In this document: positions 52,487 through 62,178 of the stretch, piece by piece
Numbering within the stretch: position 1 is the first letter of the stretch
How the letters are laid out: every line of letters begins with the position of its first letter
NCBI RefSeq assembly: GCF_018323985.1
Contig: NZ_AP024590.1
Span: 372,001-436,000 of the forward strand
DNA length: 64,000 bases
DNA from: Enterobacter kobei
Lineage (GTDB): Bacteria > Pseudomonadota > Gammaproteobacteria > Enterobacterales > Enterobacteriaceae
Direction of reading: 5' to 3'
Notes under the pieces: generated by a model
The model's database searches: none
Told to the model about the DNA's origin: nothing
Seen by the model: only the letters and a program-made list of their open reading frames with translations
Program-made: the position numbers and the translations under genes

Positions 52487-53601
52487 TTGCGCTCCTTAAG
52501 GCTAAGTTTGACGCCGTCCGGCTGTGGCAAAACGGTATATGTACCGGCAGCTTGCGCCATCAATCCGCTAAGCTGCCCGGCATCGTTGGCGTTAATGATC
52601 GCCTCAAAGCGATGAGTATCCAGACCGTAACTCACCTGGCGCAGCGTCAGCCCCGGCCAGGGCTGTAACTTTTCCTGAAGCTGCGTCAATAACGTCAGTA
52701 CGTCCGGATGACGGGATTTGACGGAGGAGGCGAAGAAAAATTTGAAATTATTACTGCGATCGTCGCCGGGGAAATAACGGCCCCACAGTGCGCGCCCTTC
52801 GGAAACCAGCGCCTGTTTTTGTTGATGCAGCTGCCAGAGCGTCAGCCCTTTCAGGCTGAAAAAGAGCACCGCTGCCAGGCCAAGCATGAATGTTGTACCG
52901 TATTTCAGCACGCGCGGTGCCTGTCTGACAGGCCGGGCCGGGCGAAACGCCCCCTGGATAAGATTCACCACAGGCAGGCGGTCAGCGTCGTACCAGTGCG
53001 GGTGGGCCTGAAAGTACTCAATCCTGGCATGCTCTATCGGTAACGGGCTTAAACTCATGACCGGGGTTTCCGGGCAGGTCGTGAGCAAATGGCTGAGCAG
53101 CGCGCCGTCCAGCACGCCCGTTTTCCAGGCGTCATAACGGATCAGCCACCGCGTCTCCTCCTGACACAGACACCAGCCGTTCGCCACGTCAGGCAGCCAG
53201 AAACCATCCGGCACGATATGGCTTAGCGTCACGCCCGCCACGGAAAAGGCGGCCAGCATCTCCGCGAGCGCGCGCCGGGCAATCCCCACCAGGTGCAGCG
53301 TATTCTCTTCCCGGCCAAGCACCGTCCACAGCAAATCATCTGCGTTGCCAGCAACGCTGTCTTCCACCAGCCAGCTCAGCGTTTGCGGCGTAATTTTATA
53401 ATTCGCGGCCGGAAGTTCAGCCTGACGAAAACAGAGGTATTCTGGCGACAGCAGCAGGCAGACGGTATCGGCGGGTGGCAAGTGTGCCAGCGCGCCAGGC
53501 TGAAGATAGTCCTCCAGCTCGTGTAACTCTGGCTCAGGCGTTTCGCCGGAGACGCTCCACACCAGTTTTCGTGGCAAAGGGCGTAATATAATTTTCTGCA
53601 C
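52483..53601 (-). CDS. gspL: Type II secretion protein GspL
   Basis: This 372-residue inner-membrane protein has an actin-like cytoplasmic domain (to about 240) that binds the ATPase GspE, one membrane span (YGTTFMLGLAAVLFFSLKGL) and a periplasmic domain. I chose the GTG at 53601 because AAGGA lies 9 bases before it and it falls 13 bases after the gspK stop. The frame is open 25 codons further back, inside gspK. It overlaps gspM (ATGA). Confidence 0.88.
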   Translation of the reverse strand: MQKIILRPLPRKLVWSVSGETPEPELHELEDYLQPGALAHLPPADTVCLLLSPEYLCFRQAELPAANYKITPQTLSWLVEDSVAGNADDLLWTVLGREENTLHLVGIARRALAEMLAAFSVAGVTLSHIVPDGFWLPDVANGWCLCQEETRWLIRYDAWKTGVLDGALLSHLLTTCPETPVMSLSPLPIEHARIEYFQAHPHWYDADRLPVVNLIQGAFRPARPVRQAPRVLKYGTTFMLGLAAVLFFSLKGLTLWQLHQQKQALVSEGRALWGRYFPGDDRSNNFKFFFASSVKSRHPDVLTLLTQLQEKLQPWPGLTLRQVSYGLDTHRFEAIINANDAGQLSGLMAQAAGTYTVLPQPDGVKLSLKERK

Positions 53602-53614
53602 GAGGTAAATCCTT

Positions 53615-54601
53615 TTAACGATCGACTGCCGCACGTCGGCGGGCGGTGATAAACAGTTGCGATGTTTTCGTATCAAATTCCAGTTCGCTGATTGTGCCGC
53701 TGCGGCTGTCTCCCAGGCTCACCGTGGTTTCCAGCCGGAAATACTGACTGGTCGTGGCCGCGACATTTTTAAATGCTTCCAGCTCATCCTTGCGTCCTGG
53801 AAAGGTTTTTTCGAGAGCTGTTTTCAGCGCAGCAGGGCTGGCCAGGTTCTGGCGCTTCTGCTTATCAAACAATGCACGTACGTCACTGACTGACAGCATG
53901 TTATCGAGCATGGCGGCCAGCAGCGGCGCATCTTCACGGGTCAGGGTACTGATGTTGATCTTTAACTCGTCGTTCGGCAGCGCACACACAAAAGGAACGA
54001 GTCGCTGGTACAGTGCAGGCGTCATGCCTTTGATCTGTCGGAGTTCGCTTACCGAATACAAGCGTCGCCTGCCGATGGTATGGGGATCGCGACTGGTACG
54101 GTAATACTCGTTTTCCGCACCGGAACGGCGGGGCGTTTCATCGCTGTCTATATAATCCGCGATGGCGTCGATAAGCGCTTCGGCCGGCGCGCCGGTCACG
54201 TCCAGGTTCGCCAGCAGGGCGGTAAAGACGCGCACGCTGGCGGGCACGTCGGCCATCGCGTCAGTGGGGGTATTAACCAGCGCATTGACGTTAAAACAGG
54301 CCTGCCGATCGGTGAGTTGCCAACTGACGGTATTGCCGCTGGCCAGCTCCCGCTGTTGGGGCTGCGCCCAGAGCTGATCGCGCGTCAGCAGTTTGGCGTT
54401 ATCGCGCAGATCCTGCGCAAGGATCTGCATCGCCTGATGTTCTGCCAGCCCGACCAGCCAGTTTTGCTGCAACTGTTGCTGCGTATAACCGGTGCGCCTG
54501 ATGTTAATCTGATAGCGCAGCGTCATTTCACTGGCCAGCGCGGCCATGATCGCCAGGATCATCAGCACCACCAACAGCGCTACGCCTTTTTGCGATCTCA
54601 T
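53615..54601 (-). CDS. gspK: Type II secretion minor pseudopilin GspK
   Basis: This 328-residue, large minor pseudopilin forms the tip of the pseudopilus. The prepilin motif is SQKG|VALLVVLMILAIMAAL, with the cleavage glycine at residue 6 and no glutamate at +5, which is a mark of GspK. It overlaps gspJ by 4 bases. Confidence 0.94.
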   Translation of the reverse strand: MRSQKGVALLVVLMILAIMAALASEMTLRYQINIRRTGYTQQQLQQNWLVGLAEHQAMQILAQDLRDNAKLLTRDQLWAQPQQRELASGNTVSWQLTDRQACFNVNALVNTPTDAMADVPASVRVFTALLANLDVTGAPAEALIDAIADYIDSDETPRRSGAENEYYRTSRDPHTIGRRRLYSVSELRQIKGMTPALYQRLVPFVCALPNDELKINISTLTREDAPLLAAMLDNMLSVSDVRALFDKQKRQNLASPAALKTALEKTFPGRKDELEAFKNVAATTSQYFRLETTVSLGDSRSGTISELEFDTKTSQLFITARRRAAVDR

Positions 54602-55167
54602 GGTGTGCCTCCGTTGCTGCGTTTTTCCGGCAGGAGAAGCAGGCGCGTGATGGTTCCCGATCCGTTGATGTCGATCCCGGCTTCGATGGCGCGCGGGTAC
54701 TGATCAGGCGCAAGTGTTGTCACCACCGCGTCCTTAAGGTAATAACGCAGGGTAAAGGCGTTCACCTCAGTCAGCACAGGCTGCGTGATGGACGGCTGCT
54801 CATCCTCCGGATAGCGCCAGATGGCACGGTACAGGGTATGATTTTTAAATGACCACTCTACACGTTGCAGATCCGGCGCACAGCAGATATCCGGCATATC
54901 ATTGTTGCTGGCGGTGGTGAGCATCAGGCGGCTTTTATCCCCTTTCAGCGCCGTCAACGGCACACTCTGCCAGACATCTTTATCCAGCAGATTCACGGCG
55001 CGAACGAGGGCGGCAAAACGTTGCTGATGTTGCTTCGTCGCTTCATTACTGTTTACCGTTGCCGTCAGTAACTGGCTGGTGAGCAGGCTGAGCACCGCAA
55101 ACAGGGCAATCGCCAGCAGGACTTCCAGCAGTGTGAAGCCGGATTGCGCCTTAACGTGCCGAGCCAT
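54598..55167 (-). CDS. gspJ: Type II secretion minor pseudopilin GspJ
   Basis: This 189-residue pseudopilin has the type IV prepilin motif QSG|FTLLEVLLAIALFAVLS with the conserved glutamate at +5. It forms the tip complex with GspI and GspK. It overlaps gspI by 17 bases and gspK by 4. Confidence 0.94.
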   Translation of the reverse strand: MARHVKAQSGFTLLEVLLAIALFAVLSLLTSQLLTATVNSNEATKQHQQRFAALVRAVNLLDKDVWQSVPLTALKGDKSRLMLTTASNNDMPDICCAPDLQRVEWSFKNHTLYRAIWRYPEDEQPSITQPVLTEVNAFTLRYYLKDAVVTTLAPDQYPRAIEAGIDINGSGTITRLLLLPEKRSNGGTP

Positions 55168-55534
55168 CGGGCACTCCTTTCTCTGTCGGCATATAACGGC
55201 GGATCTGCATTTTTTGCCCGTTATCGATCGCTACTTCCGCCGTCAGGCGCTGCATGCCGGCGATCTCTGACGCCGACGCCGTTAACGTCCAGCTCCAGCT
55301 TCGCTCGCCCATCAGGCTTTTGCCGTGCGACGTGGCCGCCAGCGGTGCGGCGGACAGTTGCTGCTTTTTCAGCGCATTGTCGGCAACCCAACTGGCAAAC
55401 ACCTGCTCTTCCATTTTTGAGGTGGCGGCGATTTGCCCGTTAAGGCTGTTGATCAATGTCAGCGAGACGGACGCGAAAATCACCATCGCCAGCAGGACTT
55501 CCAGCAGCGTCATACCGGACTGCGGGCGGTTCAT
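55151..55534 (-). CDS. gspI: Type II secretion minor pseudopilin GspI
   Basis: This 127-residue pseudopilin has the prepilin motif QSG|MTLLEVLLAMVIFASVS near the N-terminus. It starts the tip complex with GspJ and GspK. It overlaps gspH by 4 bases and gspJ by 17, consistent with coupled translation. Confidence 0.94.
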   Translation of the reverse strand: MNRPQSGMTLLEVLLAMVIFASVSLTLINSLNGQIAATSKMEEQVFASWVADNALKKQQLSAAPLAATSHGKSLMGERSWSWTLTASASEIAGMQRLTAEVAIDNGQKMQIRRYMPTEKGVPDGSAR

Positions 55535-56019
55535 GGTTTTGCTCCAGTGCTTAACTGCAACGGCAGGCCGCCGGTGCTGGTCAGCGTGAACAGCACCGAT
55601 CTGTTTTGCCGATCCTGAATTTGCAGCGTAAAGGGCGTTATTTCCCCGTCCGGACGGATAAGGATCTGCGGTGTCCCGGCAGCCTGCCTGGCAAGCGCGA
55701 CGGGAAATAACATTACCTGCCAGTTGTCATGCCAGCTACCGTCGGTCGCCAGCCGGAAATAGTTTTCCGGCGCCTGCCAGCGGTTATGTACCGGTGTGAC
55801 GATGCGCCAGCCTTGGGCACGAATTTCTATCCCCGCGCTGCGATCCTCCATGGTTGACCAGTCAGCGGTGTATTCCATGAGTGACGCCAGCTGTTCGCCC
55901 GCGGTAATGGCTTTTTTGCGATCGTCGTCGCTTACCATCAGCACCAGCGTGGCGCTTAACGCCAGCAGCGTCAGCACCAGTAATATTTCCAGCAGGGTAA
56001 ATCCTTTTACCGCCTTCAT
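55531..56019 (-). CDS. gspH: Type II secretion minor pseudopilin GspH
   Basis: This 162-residue pseudopilin has the prepilin motif VKG|FTLLEILLVLTLLALSA. It links the tip complex to the GspG fibre. It starts 2 bases after the gspG stop and overlaps gspI by 4. Confidence 0.94.
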   Translation of the reverse strand: MKAVKGFTLLEILLVLTLLALSATLVLMVSDDDRKKAITAGEQLASLMEYTADWSTMEDRSAGIEIRAQGWRIVTPVHNRWQAPENYFRLATDGSWHDNWQVMLFPVALARQAAGTPQILIRPDGEITPFTLQIQDRQNRSVLFTLTSTGGLPLQLSTGAKP

Positions 56020-56021
56020 GG

Positions 56022-56465
56022 TCAGGGCTTCGCTTTATCCATTTCCCAGTTATTAATGTCATCCTGGGTGCCCGCTTCACCGTCGGGGCCAGCCGAGATA
56101 ATGTCGTAATCACCATGCTCGCCAGGGCTGACCAGCAGATAATCACTTCCCCATGGATCCTGCGGCAGGCGTTTGATGTAGCCGGAGGTGTTGTAATTTT
56201 CGGGGATCGGCGAGCTGGTGGGTTTTTCCACCAGCGCTTTCAGGCCCTGTGCCGTTACCGGATAGCGGTGGTTGTCGAGCTTGTACATGTCCAGCGCGTT
56301 TTCCAGCGCCACAATATCGCTGATGGCTTTCTGCTTGTCGGCACGCTCTTTGTTACCCATCAAGTTCGGCACCACCAGGCTTGCCAGCACGCCAAGAATA
56401 ACGATAACCACCATCAGTTCGAGCAGGGTAAATCCTTGCTGCCGCTTCTGAGCCTCTGTGTTCAT
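56022..56465 (-). CDS. gspG: Type II secretion major pseudopilin GspG
   Basis: This 147-residue main subunit of the pseudopilus has the prepilin motif QQG|FTLLELMVVIVILGVLA. The rest is strongly conserved, including ISDIVALENALDMYKLDNHR and the C-terminal calcium-binding loop around SAGPDGEAGTQDDINNW. It follows gspF by 11 bases. Confidence 0.97.
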   Translation of the reverse strand: MNTEAQKRQQGFTLLELMVVIVILGVLASLVVPNLMGNKERADKQKAISDIVALENALDMYKLDNHRYPVTAQGLKALVEKPTSSPIPENYNTSGYIKRLPQDPWGSDYLLVSPGEHGDYDIISAGPDGEAGTQDDINNWEMDKAKP

Positions 56466-56476
56466 ATTGCTTTTCC

Positions 56477-57688
56477 TTAAGTCACTAATGAATTGAGTTG
56501 TAAGATCGGTTGCAGCACCGAGACGATAATGAACAACACGATCATCGCCATGGTAATAATCAGCCCTGGCTCAAACAGCGCCAGCGTCAGCGCGATGCGG
56601 TTCTGCAATAAGGTTTCCTGCTGTTCGGCGGCGCGGGCCATCAGTTCGCTGAGCTGGCCGCTTTTCTCGCCGGAGGCGATCATGTAGAGCATCATAGGCG
56701 GAAAGAGATCGCATTTTTCCAGTGCCAGATGAAATCCCGACCCCTGACGTACCCGGTCTGCGGCGTCGCACAATCGGGCGTGGATCTCGCGATTGTTAAT
56801 GCCTTCCGACGCCAGCCCCATGCCTTCCAGCAATGGCACGCCGCTGATATGCAGAATACTTAATGTGTGCAGGTAGCGGGCGCAGTGCACTGCGCGCAGC
56901 AGTCCCCGGCTGAGCCGGAACGCCAGTAGCCAGCGGTCAAACTGATGGCGTTTGCCGGGGCGGGTAAGCCAGTGACGGAACAGCACCAGCAGGATGCCCA
57001 GCGCTGCCAGCGCAAAGGGGCCGCCATCGCGCAACGCATTGCTGATCGTCAGTAACGCGCGCGTGGACAGCGGCAGCTGCTGTTTCATATGCAGAAACTG
57101 TTCAACGACTTTAGGCACCACCGTGGTCAGCAGAATGGTGACGACAATCACCGCGACGCTGGTCAGCATGCTGGGATAGACCAGCGCCTGGATAAGCTTG
57201 CTGCGCATCTTTTGCCGCAGTTCGTTATAGTCGGCGAGCTTCTCCAGTACCGTGCCGAGCTGACCGCTTTTTTCACCGGCTTTTACCAGCGTGCGGTAAA
57301 GGGTGTCGAAAATACGCGGCCAGGCAGCCAGCGCCTCGGAAAGCGTGTGTCCGGCAAGGATATGCTCGCGCAGATCGGCGAGCACATGGCTGAGTTTGCC
57401 GTTCTGGTTCTGACGACCAATCACGGCCAGCGCCTCCTCCAGCGGCAGGGAGGCACCGGCGAGGGTAGCCAGTTGCCGGGTAAAAAGCGCCAGTTCGTTA
57501 CCGCTCAGCCTTAGCCGCGGGTGCGTTGTGCGGGTGGTAAACCGTGACAGCGATTTTTTCTCCCGTAGCGTCAACGGGTAAAGCCCCTGAGCGCGCAGTG
57601 TGTCGCGGGCCTCTTTGCTGCTCGCCGCACTCAGGGTTCCCTGGCGGGTTACGCCGCTGGCATCCATCGCCTGCCACTGGAATTTCAT
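56477..57688 (-). CDS. gspF: Type II secretion inner-membrane platform protein GspF
   Basis: This 403-residue polytopic protein has two homologous cytoplasmic domains (T2SSF, starting near residues 70 and 270) and three membrane spans (SMLTSVAVIVVTILLTTVV, FALAALGILLVLF and IITMAMIVLFIIVSVL). It is the platform on which GspE works. It overlaps gspE by 4 bases. Confidence 0.96.
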   Translation of the reverse strand: MKFQWQAMDASGVTRQGTLSAASSKEARDTLRAQGLYPLTLREKKSLSRFTTRTTHPRLRLSGNELALFTRQLATLAGASLPLEEALAVIGRQNQNGKLSHVLADLREHILAGHTLSEALAAWPRIFDTLYRTLVKAGEKSGQLGTVLEKLADYNELRQKMRSKLIQALVYPSMLTSVAVIVVTILLTTVVPKVVEQFLHMKQQLPLSTRALLTISNALRDGGPFALAALGILLVLFRHWLTRPGKRHQFDRWLLAFRLSRGLLRAVHCARYLHTLSILHISGVPLLEGMGLASEGINNREIHARLCDAADRVRQGSGFHLALEKCDLFPPMMLYMIASGEKSGQLSELMARAAEQQETLLQNRIALTLALFEPGLIITMAMIVLFIIVSVLQPILQLNSLVT

Positions 57689-59184
57689 GGCAGCTCTTCC
57701 TGCGCCGAGGTGACGCGCATGACTTCTTTAATGGTCGTCTCGCCAGCAAGGGCGCGCAGCAGACCGTTTTCCCGCAGGCTTCGGCTTTGCTGGCGCAGGC
57801 ACTGTTCAAGCGCGTGTTCGTCGGCATCACGATGAATAATGCTGCGCATGGTTTTATCCACCACCATGATTTCATGGATCGCCAGCCGCCCCTGGTAGCC
57901 CGATCCCCGACACTCGCTACAGCCCACCGCCTGCCAGCTGTGCGTGGCCGCCGGGGCAAGGGTGCGCAGCAGCGCTTTTTGATCGTCGGGCAGGGTGATT
58001 TGCGTGCGGCAGGCGGGACATAAGCGGCGTACCAGACGCTGGGCAATGACGCCGGAGAGGGATGATGACAGCAAAAATGGCTCCACCCCCATATCCCGCA
58101 GGCGCGTGATCGCCCCGCAAGCGCTGTTAGTGTGCAGCGTCGATAAGACCAGATGGCCGGTCAGGGAAGCCTGCACCGCGATCTGCGCCGTTTCCGCATC
58201 GCGAATTTCACCCACCATCACGACGTCCGGATCCTGACGCAGAATAGCGCGTAAGCCGCGGGCGAAAGACATGTCCACGCGGCTGTTGACCTGCGTCTGC
58301 CCGATGCCTTCAAGCTCGTATTCGATGGGATCTTCCACGGTCAGGATGTTGCGCTGCGGTGAATTCAGCTCAGAGAGCACGGCGTACAGCGTGGTGCTTT
58401 TACCTGAGCCGGTCGGGCCGGTCACCAGGATGATGCCGTGCGGCTGCTGCACCAGAAAATGCAGACGCTGGGCATCCGTGGCAGAAAGCCCCATATTATC
58501 GAGCGACAGACGTAAATTATTTTTATCCAGCAGACGCAGCACGGCCCGCTCGCCATACTGGGAGGGCAGCGTCGAGACACGCACATCAATATTTTTACGG
58601 CCAAGGCGCAGGGAGATGCGGCCGTCCTGCGGCAGGCGTTTTTCTGCAATATCCAGCCGTGCCATCACTTTGATACGGGAGATCAGCAGCGGCGCGAGTT
58701 TTTTGCCTGGCTGGAGTACCGGTTTCAGAATGCCGTCGACGCGAAAACGCACCACCAGCGATTTCTCGAAGGTTTCTATATGGATGTCCGATGCCCCTTC
58801 TTTTACCGCTTCATGGAGAATGGCGTTGATCAGGCGGATCACCGGTGCGTCATTTTCATCGCTCAGCAGATCCGCGTTATCCGGCAGTTCTTCGCTCAGC
58901 GTCGCCAGATCGACATCCTGATCGAGATCTTCGGCAATCTGCCGGGAATCCTCGCTGCCGTTGCGAAAAAGCGGCTCCAGATAATCATCAAACTGTGCAG
59001 ACTCCAGACGCGTGAAACGCGGGCAGTCGGCGAGGGTGTAGCGGGCTTCCAGTAACACTGCCAGCGGTGTACCGGCGCGGTAGACCAGTTCGTCACCCGC
59101 TATCGCCACGCCCTGTTTTTGCACCTGCGCATAACTCAACGGCAGCGGTTGCCCGGGCGGGATGCGTTTCCATAAGTCAGGCAT
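57685..59184 (-). CDS. gspE: Type II secretion ATPase GspE
   Basis: This 499-residue cytoplasmic hexameric ATPase drives pseudopilus assembly. The Walker A is GPTGSGKS at 256-263. The Asp box (TVEDPIEYELEGIGQTQVN) and Walker B region (LRQDPDVVMVGEIRDAETA) follow. The zinc-binding tetracysteine CPAC and CSEC lies near 395-430. The N-terminal domain binds GspL. It lies 15 bases after gspD and overlaps gspF by 4. Confidence 0.97.
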   Translation of the reverse strand: MPDLWKRIPPGQPLPLSYAQVQKQGVAIAGDELVYRAGTPLAVLLEARYTLADCPRFTRLESAQFDDYLEPLFRNGSEDSRQIAEDLDQDVDLATLSEELPDNADLLSDENDAPVIRLINAILHEAVKEGASDIHIETFEKSLVVRFRVDGILKPVLQPGKKLAPLLISRIKVMARLDIAEKRLPQDGRISLRLGRKNIDVRVSTLPSQYGERAVLRLLDKNNLRLSLDNMGLSATDAQRLHFLVQQPHGIILVTGPTGSGKSTTLYAVLSELNSPQRNILTVEDPIEYELEGIGQTQVNSRVDMSFARGLRAILRQDPDVVMVGEIRDAETAQIAVQASLTGHLVLSTLHTNSACGAITRLRDMGVEPFLLSSSLSGVIAQRLVRRLCPACRTQITLPDDQKALLRTLAPAATHSWQAVGCSECRGSGYQGRLAIHEIMVVDKTMRSIIHRDADEHALEQCLRQQSRSLRENGLLRALAGETTIKEVMRVTSAQEELP

Positions 59185-59199
59185 ATTGCAAAAGCCCCT

Positions 59200-61200
59200 C
59201 TATTCTCTGAAAGGATTGCGGGATGACGGGTTGGCCGCCGGTGCCACAGGCGCAGAGGCCGGAGCCAGATCCTCATCCATCTCTTTCAGCATCGGACGTT
59301 CGTCATCGTCAACCTTGATTAAGGCGCTGGTGGATTTATCGATGCGCTGTTTCTGCATATCGCGGTAGCGGGTGTATTTGTCTTTCGACAGCGAACGGTA
59401 CACCTCATCGTCACGAATAATGGTCGGGCGGATAAACACCATCAGATTGCGTTTAGCGCTGTCGGTCGAGGTATAGCGGAACAGCTGGCCCACCAGGGGA
59501 ATGTCGCCCAGCAGCGGTACTTTGGACACCTGCTCTTTGGCGGACTCATCCAGCAGCCCACCCAGCACCACGGTTTCGCCACTTTTCACCAGCACAGCGT
59601 TCTGGATGGTGCGGGTATTAAAGGTCGGGCCGAGGGAACTGGCGTTGCCTGAGGAGTTATCAACGCTCGATACCTCCTGCTCGATCTCCATCAATACAGC
59701 ATCGCCCTCATTAACCTGTGGCAGCACTTTCAGTTTGGTGCCGACGGTTTTGCGCTCTACCGTGTTAAACACATTGTCGCCGGAGGTGGTTTGCGAGCCG
59801 GAAAGCACGGGAACATCCTGGCCAACATTAAAGGACGCTTCTTTGTTATCCAGGGTGACAATACTGGGGGTGGCGAGAATATCATTCTTGTTATCAGATG
59901 ACAGCGCTGTCAGCAGGACACTCCAGTCGCCTTCGAAAAAGCCAGTCGCCAGTCCGTTAAAACTGCTGAGCGCGCTGGAGATGGCGTTGTCACTGCTCAT
60001 TGATCCGCTTTTCTTAAACTGGCGCGCGCCCTGGGAGGCGTCAAAGATCGGCAGCCCGGTCTGGGTAAACTGCTGACCGCCGACATTACTGTTTGCCCAT
60101 TGCACGCCGAGGTTCAGCCCTTTGCCATCCTGCACTTCAACAATGATCGCTTCGACCAGCACCTGTGCGCGACGAATATCCAGCCGGGCGATCACCTTCT
60201 CCAGTTCCTGAAGGGTGCTTTGATCGGCGGTGATAACAATTGAGTTGGTTTGTTCGTCGGCTGTAATAGAGACATCGCTGGGGCCCGATGACACGCTTTG
60301 CGGCGACGACTGCTTGTCTTCTGACAGCTTCGCGGACACGCCGGTCAGCACTTCGACGATTTTGCTGGCTTTTGCATACTGCAAATAGAACACGCGCGTG
60401 TTACCGAGATTGGTCTGCTCAATATCCAGTTTGTAGACCAGGGATTTCAGGCGCTGGCGCACATTATCCGGGCCGCTGATGAGCAAGGCGTTAGTGCGCT
60501 TGTCAGCAACGATTTTCGGCAGCAGGATCTGCGTCGGGTTTTCTTTTGATTCTTCCCGCAGCAGGTTATTGATCACTTCCGAAAGATCGACTGCCGACGC
60601 ATAACGCAGCTTCACCAGTTCTCGCTCCTGCGTGCCGATCACATCCACCCGCTTTACGACCTCAAGAATGCGGTTAACCATATTGGCTTTACCGGTGATC
60701 AGCAGCACGTTAGAGGGATCGTAATGCACCACGTTACCGATGCCGCCGCCCTCCATCATCTGACGCAATAAAGGTGCCAGATCGCGCGCGGGCACGTTTT
60801 TCAACGACACCACACGGGTAATAAACTCATCGCCCAGCGCTGGCTGAGAGGATTCCAGCAACTCGCCGGGCGCGGTTTTAAGTGCGGCGGAACGCACGAC
60901 TTTCAGCAGACCATTATCCAGCGTCACAACGGTGTAACCGTATATATCCAGCACGCTGAGGAAAAACTGGTAGTACTCCGCCTCATTGAAGTTATCGAAG
61001 CTGCGCACCGAGATGCTTCCCTGTACGGAGGGATCCACCAGGATGGTTTTGCCGGTTTGCTTACTGACTGACGAGATAAAATCCCTAATGTCTGCGTTTT
61101 TGAAGTTAGCAGAGTACTGCGCCGCCATCGAGGAAGGGGCGGCGCAGCAAAGTTGTAACGCCAGCATCCATGCGGCGGTTCGGGTCATTCCCTTGTGCAA
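59200..61200 (-). CDS. gspD: Type II secretion outer-membrane secretin GspD
   Basis: This secretin of about 666 residues has a signal peptide (TAAWMLALQLCCAAPSSMA), N0-N3 periplasmic domains (YSANFKNADIRDFISSVSKQ, LLRQMMEGGGIGNVVHY, KIVADKRTNALLISGP) and the beta-barrel with VPLLGDIPLVGQLFRY. The C-terminus (SSRNPFRE) is long and proline/alanine-rich, like the pilotin-binding S-domain of PulD-type secretins. I chose TTG at 61200 because AAGGA lies 8 bases before it, one base after the gspC stop; the ATG at 61188 has no usable ribosome site. The choice is uncertain by four residues. Confidence 0.93.
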   Translation of the reverse strand: MHKGMTRTAAWMLALQLCCAAPSSMAAQYSANFKNADIRDFISSVSKQTGKTILVDPSVQGSISVRSFDNFNEAEYYQFFLSVLDIYGYTVVTLDNGLLKVVRSAALKTAPGELLESSQPALGDEFITRVVSLKNVPARDLAPLLRQMMEGGGIGNVVHYDPSNVLLITGKANMVNRILEVVKRVDVIGTQERELVKLRYASAVDLSEVINNLLREESKENPTQILLPKIVADKRTNALLISGPDNVRQRLKSLVYKLDIEQTNLGNTRVFYLQYAKASKIVEVLTGVSAKLSEDKQSSPQSVSSGPSDVSITADEQTNSIVITADQSTLQELEKVIARLDIRRAQVLVEAIIVEVQDGKGLNLGVQWANSNVGGQQFTQTGLPIFDASQGARQFKKSGSMSSDNAISSALSSFNGLATGFFEGDWSVLLTALSSDNKNDILATPSIVTLDNKEASFNVGQDVPVLSGSQTTSGDNVFNTVERKTVGTKLKVLPQVNEGDAVLMEIEQEVSSVDNSSGNASSLGPTFNTRTIQNAVLVKSGETVVLGGLLDESAKEQVSKVPLLGDIPLVGQLFRYTSTDSAKRNLMVFIRPTIIRDDEVYRSLSKDKYTRYRDMQKQRIDKSTSALIKVDDDERPMLKEMDEDLAPASAPVAPAANPSSRNPFRE

Positions 61201-61201
61201 T

Positions 61202-62017
61202 TTACTTATCCTTTTCGTTGTCTCGCGTGTTCGTGGACACGTTGACCAGTTCTTCCTGACCATTGCGCACCACGGTAAACTGCGCGGTGCGTAATGATGC
61301 CAGCGCCTGAATGGCCGCTTCGGCAGATTCTTTACGCGTCAGGTTGTAGGTGTTCATTTTGATCGCCAGATCGCCAGGCTTAAGCCCCTCAGCCAGCGAA
61401 CCATCGGCGTCGGGGCGAATATTCAACCTGATGCCCTGTAATGCCTCCTGTTGATAAACCAGGTGAGTAATCAATAAATCGTCGAGGTAAATATCGTCTT
61501 TTTCCGGGCTCTCAGATAAGAGCGGCGCTGATAAAGATAATTCTGGTGAATCAATCAAGATAAAAGGCTGTAAGTCACCATGGTTATTTATGATGATGCC
61601 GTTGCTGTCTATCGCGGTAATAAATACGCCGGGCAGATCTTCAATATAATCACCGGAATTATATATTTCTGTTTTGTTATTCACCGTAATAATAGCCTGG
61701 GAGCGATTCTTCATTGTACTGGCGATCACGCCATTGACTATCAGGTTCAGCGGCGAGTGTTCGCTCTGTTTGATTTTATCATTATTGTTCGGCGTGGCAG
61801 TGGCGCTCTGCGCCAAGGCTGTCGGCAGGTTGAGCGGGGTGCGCGGGCGCTGGTTAGCAGGAATACTCTCCTGCGCACGAGACCGCTTATAAAACTGCAC
61901 ATAATCATACGTTGAATAAATAATAAGTATCGCGGACAGGCAAAGCGTGAGCCCGCATAATACGGTCTGCCTTTGTGCTTTAACAGTGCCAGCCAGATGT
62001 TTAATTCTCGTGTCCAT
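61202..62017 (-). CDS. gspC: Type II secretion protein GspC
   Basis: This 271-residue inner-membrane protein links the secretin to the platform. It has one N-terminal span (LTLCLSAILIIYSTYDYVQF, about residues 23-42), a proline-rich linker, the homology region (LNLIVNGVIASTMKNRSQAI, VKN-type sheet) that touches GspD N0, and a C-terminal PDZ-like domain (GIRLNIRPDADGSLAEGLKP). It is the first gene of the gspCDEFGHIJKLMO operon. Confidence 0.93.
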   Translation of the reverse strand: MDTRIKHLAGTVKAQRQTVLCGLTLCLSAILIIYSTYDYVQFYKRSRAQESIPANQRPRTPLNLPTALAQSATATPNNNDKIKQSEHSPLNLIVNGVIASTMKNRSQAIITVNNKTEIYNSGDYIEDLPGVFITAIDSNGIIINNHGDLQPFILIDSPELSLSAPLLSESPEKDDIYLDDLLITHLVYQQEALQGIRLNIRPDADGSLAEGLKPGDLAIKMNTYNLTRKESAEAAIQALASLRTAQFTVVRNGQEELVNVSTNTRDNEKDK

Positions 62018-62178
62018 GAGTGCGCGTACTTATCCTGAAGAAGCTGAGTATGGTATAGTCTTTAAATCTTGTATTCAACCTCATCATAATTAATGATGAT
62101 TGTAGTGAAATACCAGTACGATTCTTCTTATATCCTGCACTGATAATATTAACGTGTCTGATGGATGGCTTTTAATAA
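62018..62178. promoter_or_regulatory. Divergent gspC-gspA control region
   Basis: This 161-base, AT-rich region between divergent operons contains the inverted repeat TCATCAT-N5-ATGATGA at 62081-62099, a possible regulator site. In E. coli both gsp operons are silenced by H-NS, which would suit this composition. I cannot place the promoters with confidence; TATAGTCTTTAAATCT near 62053 offers -10-like hexamers on the plus strand. Confidence 0.5.
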
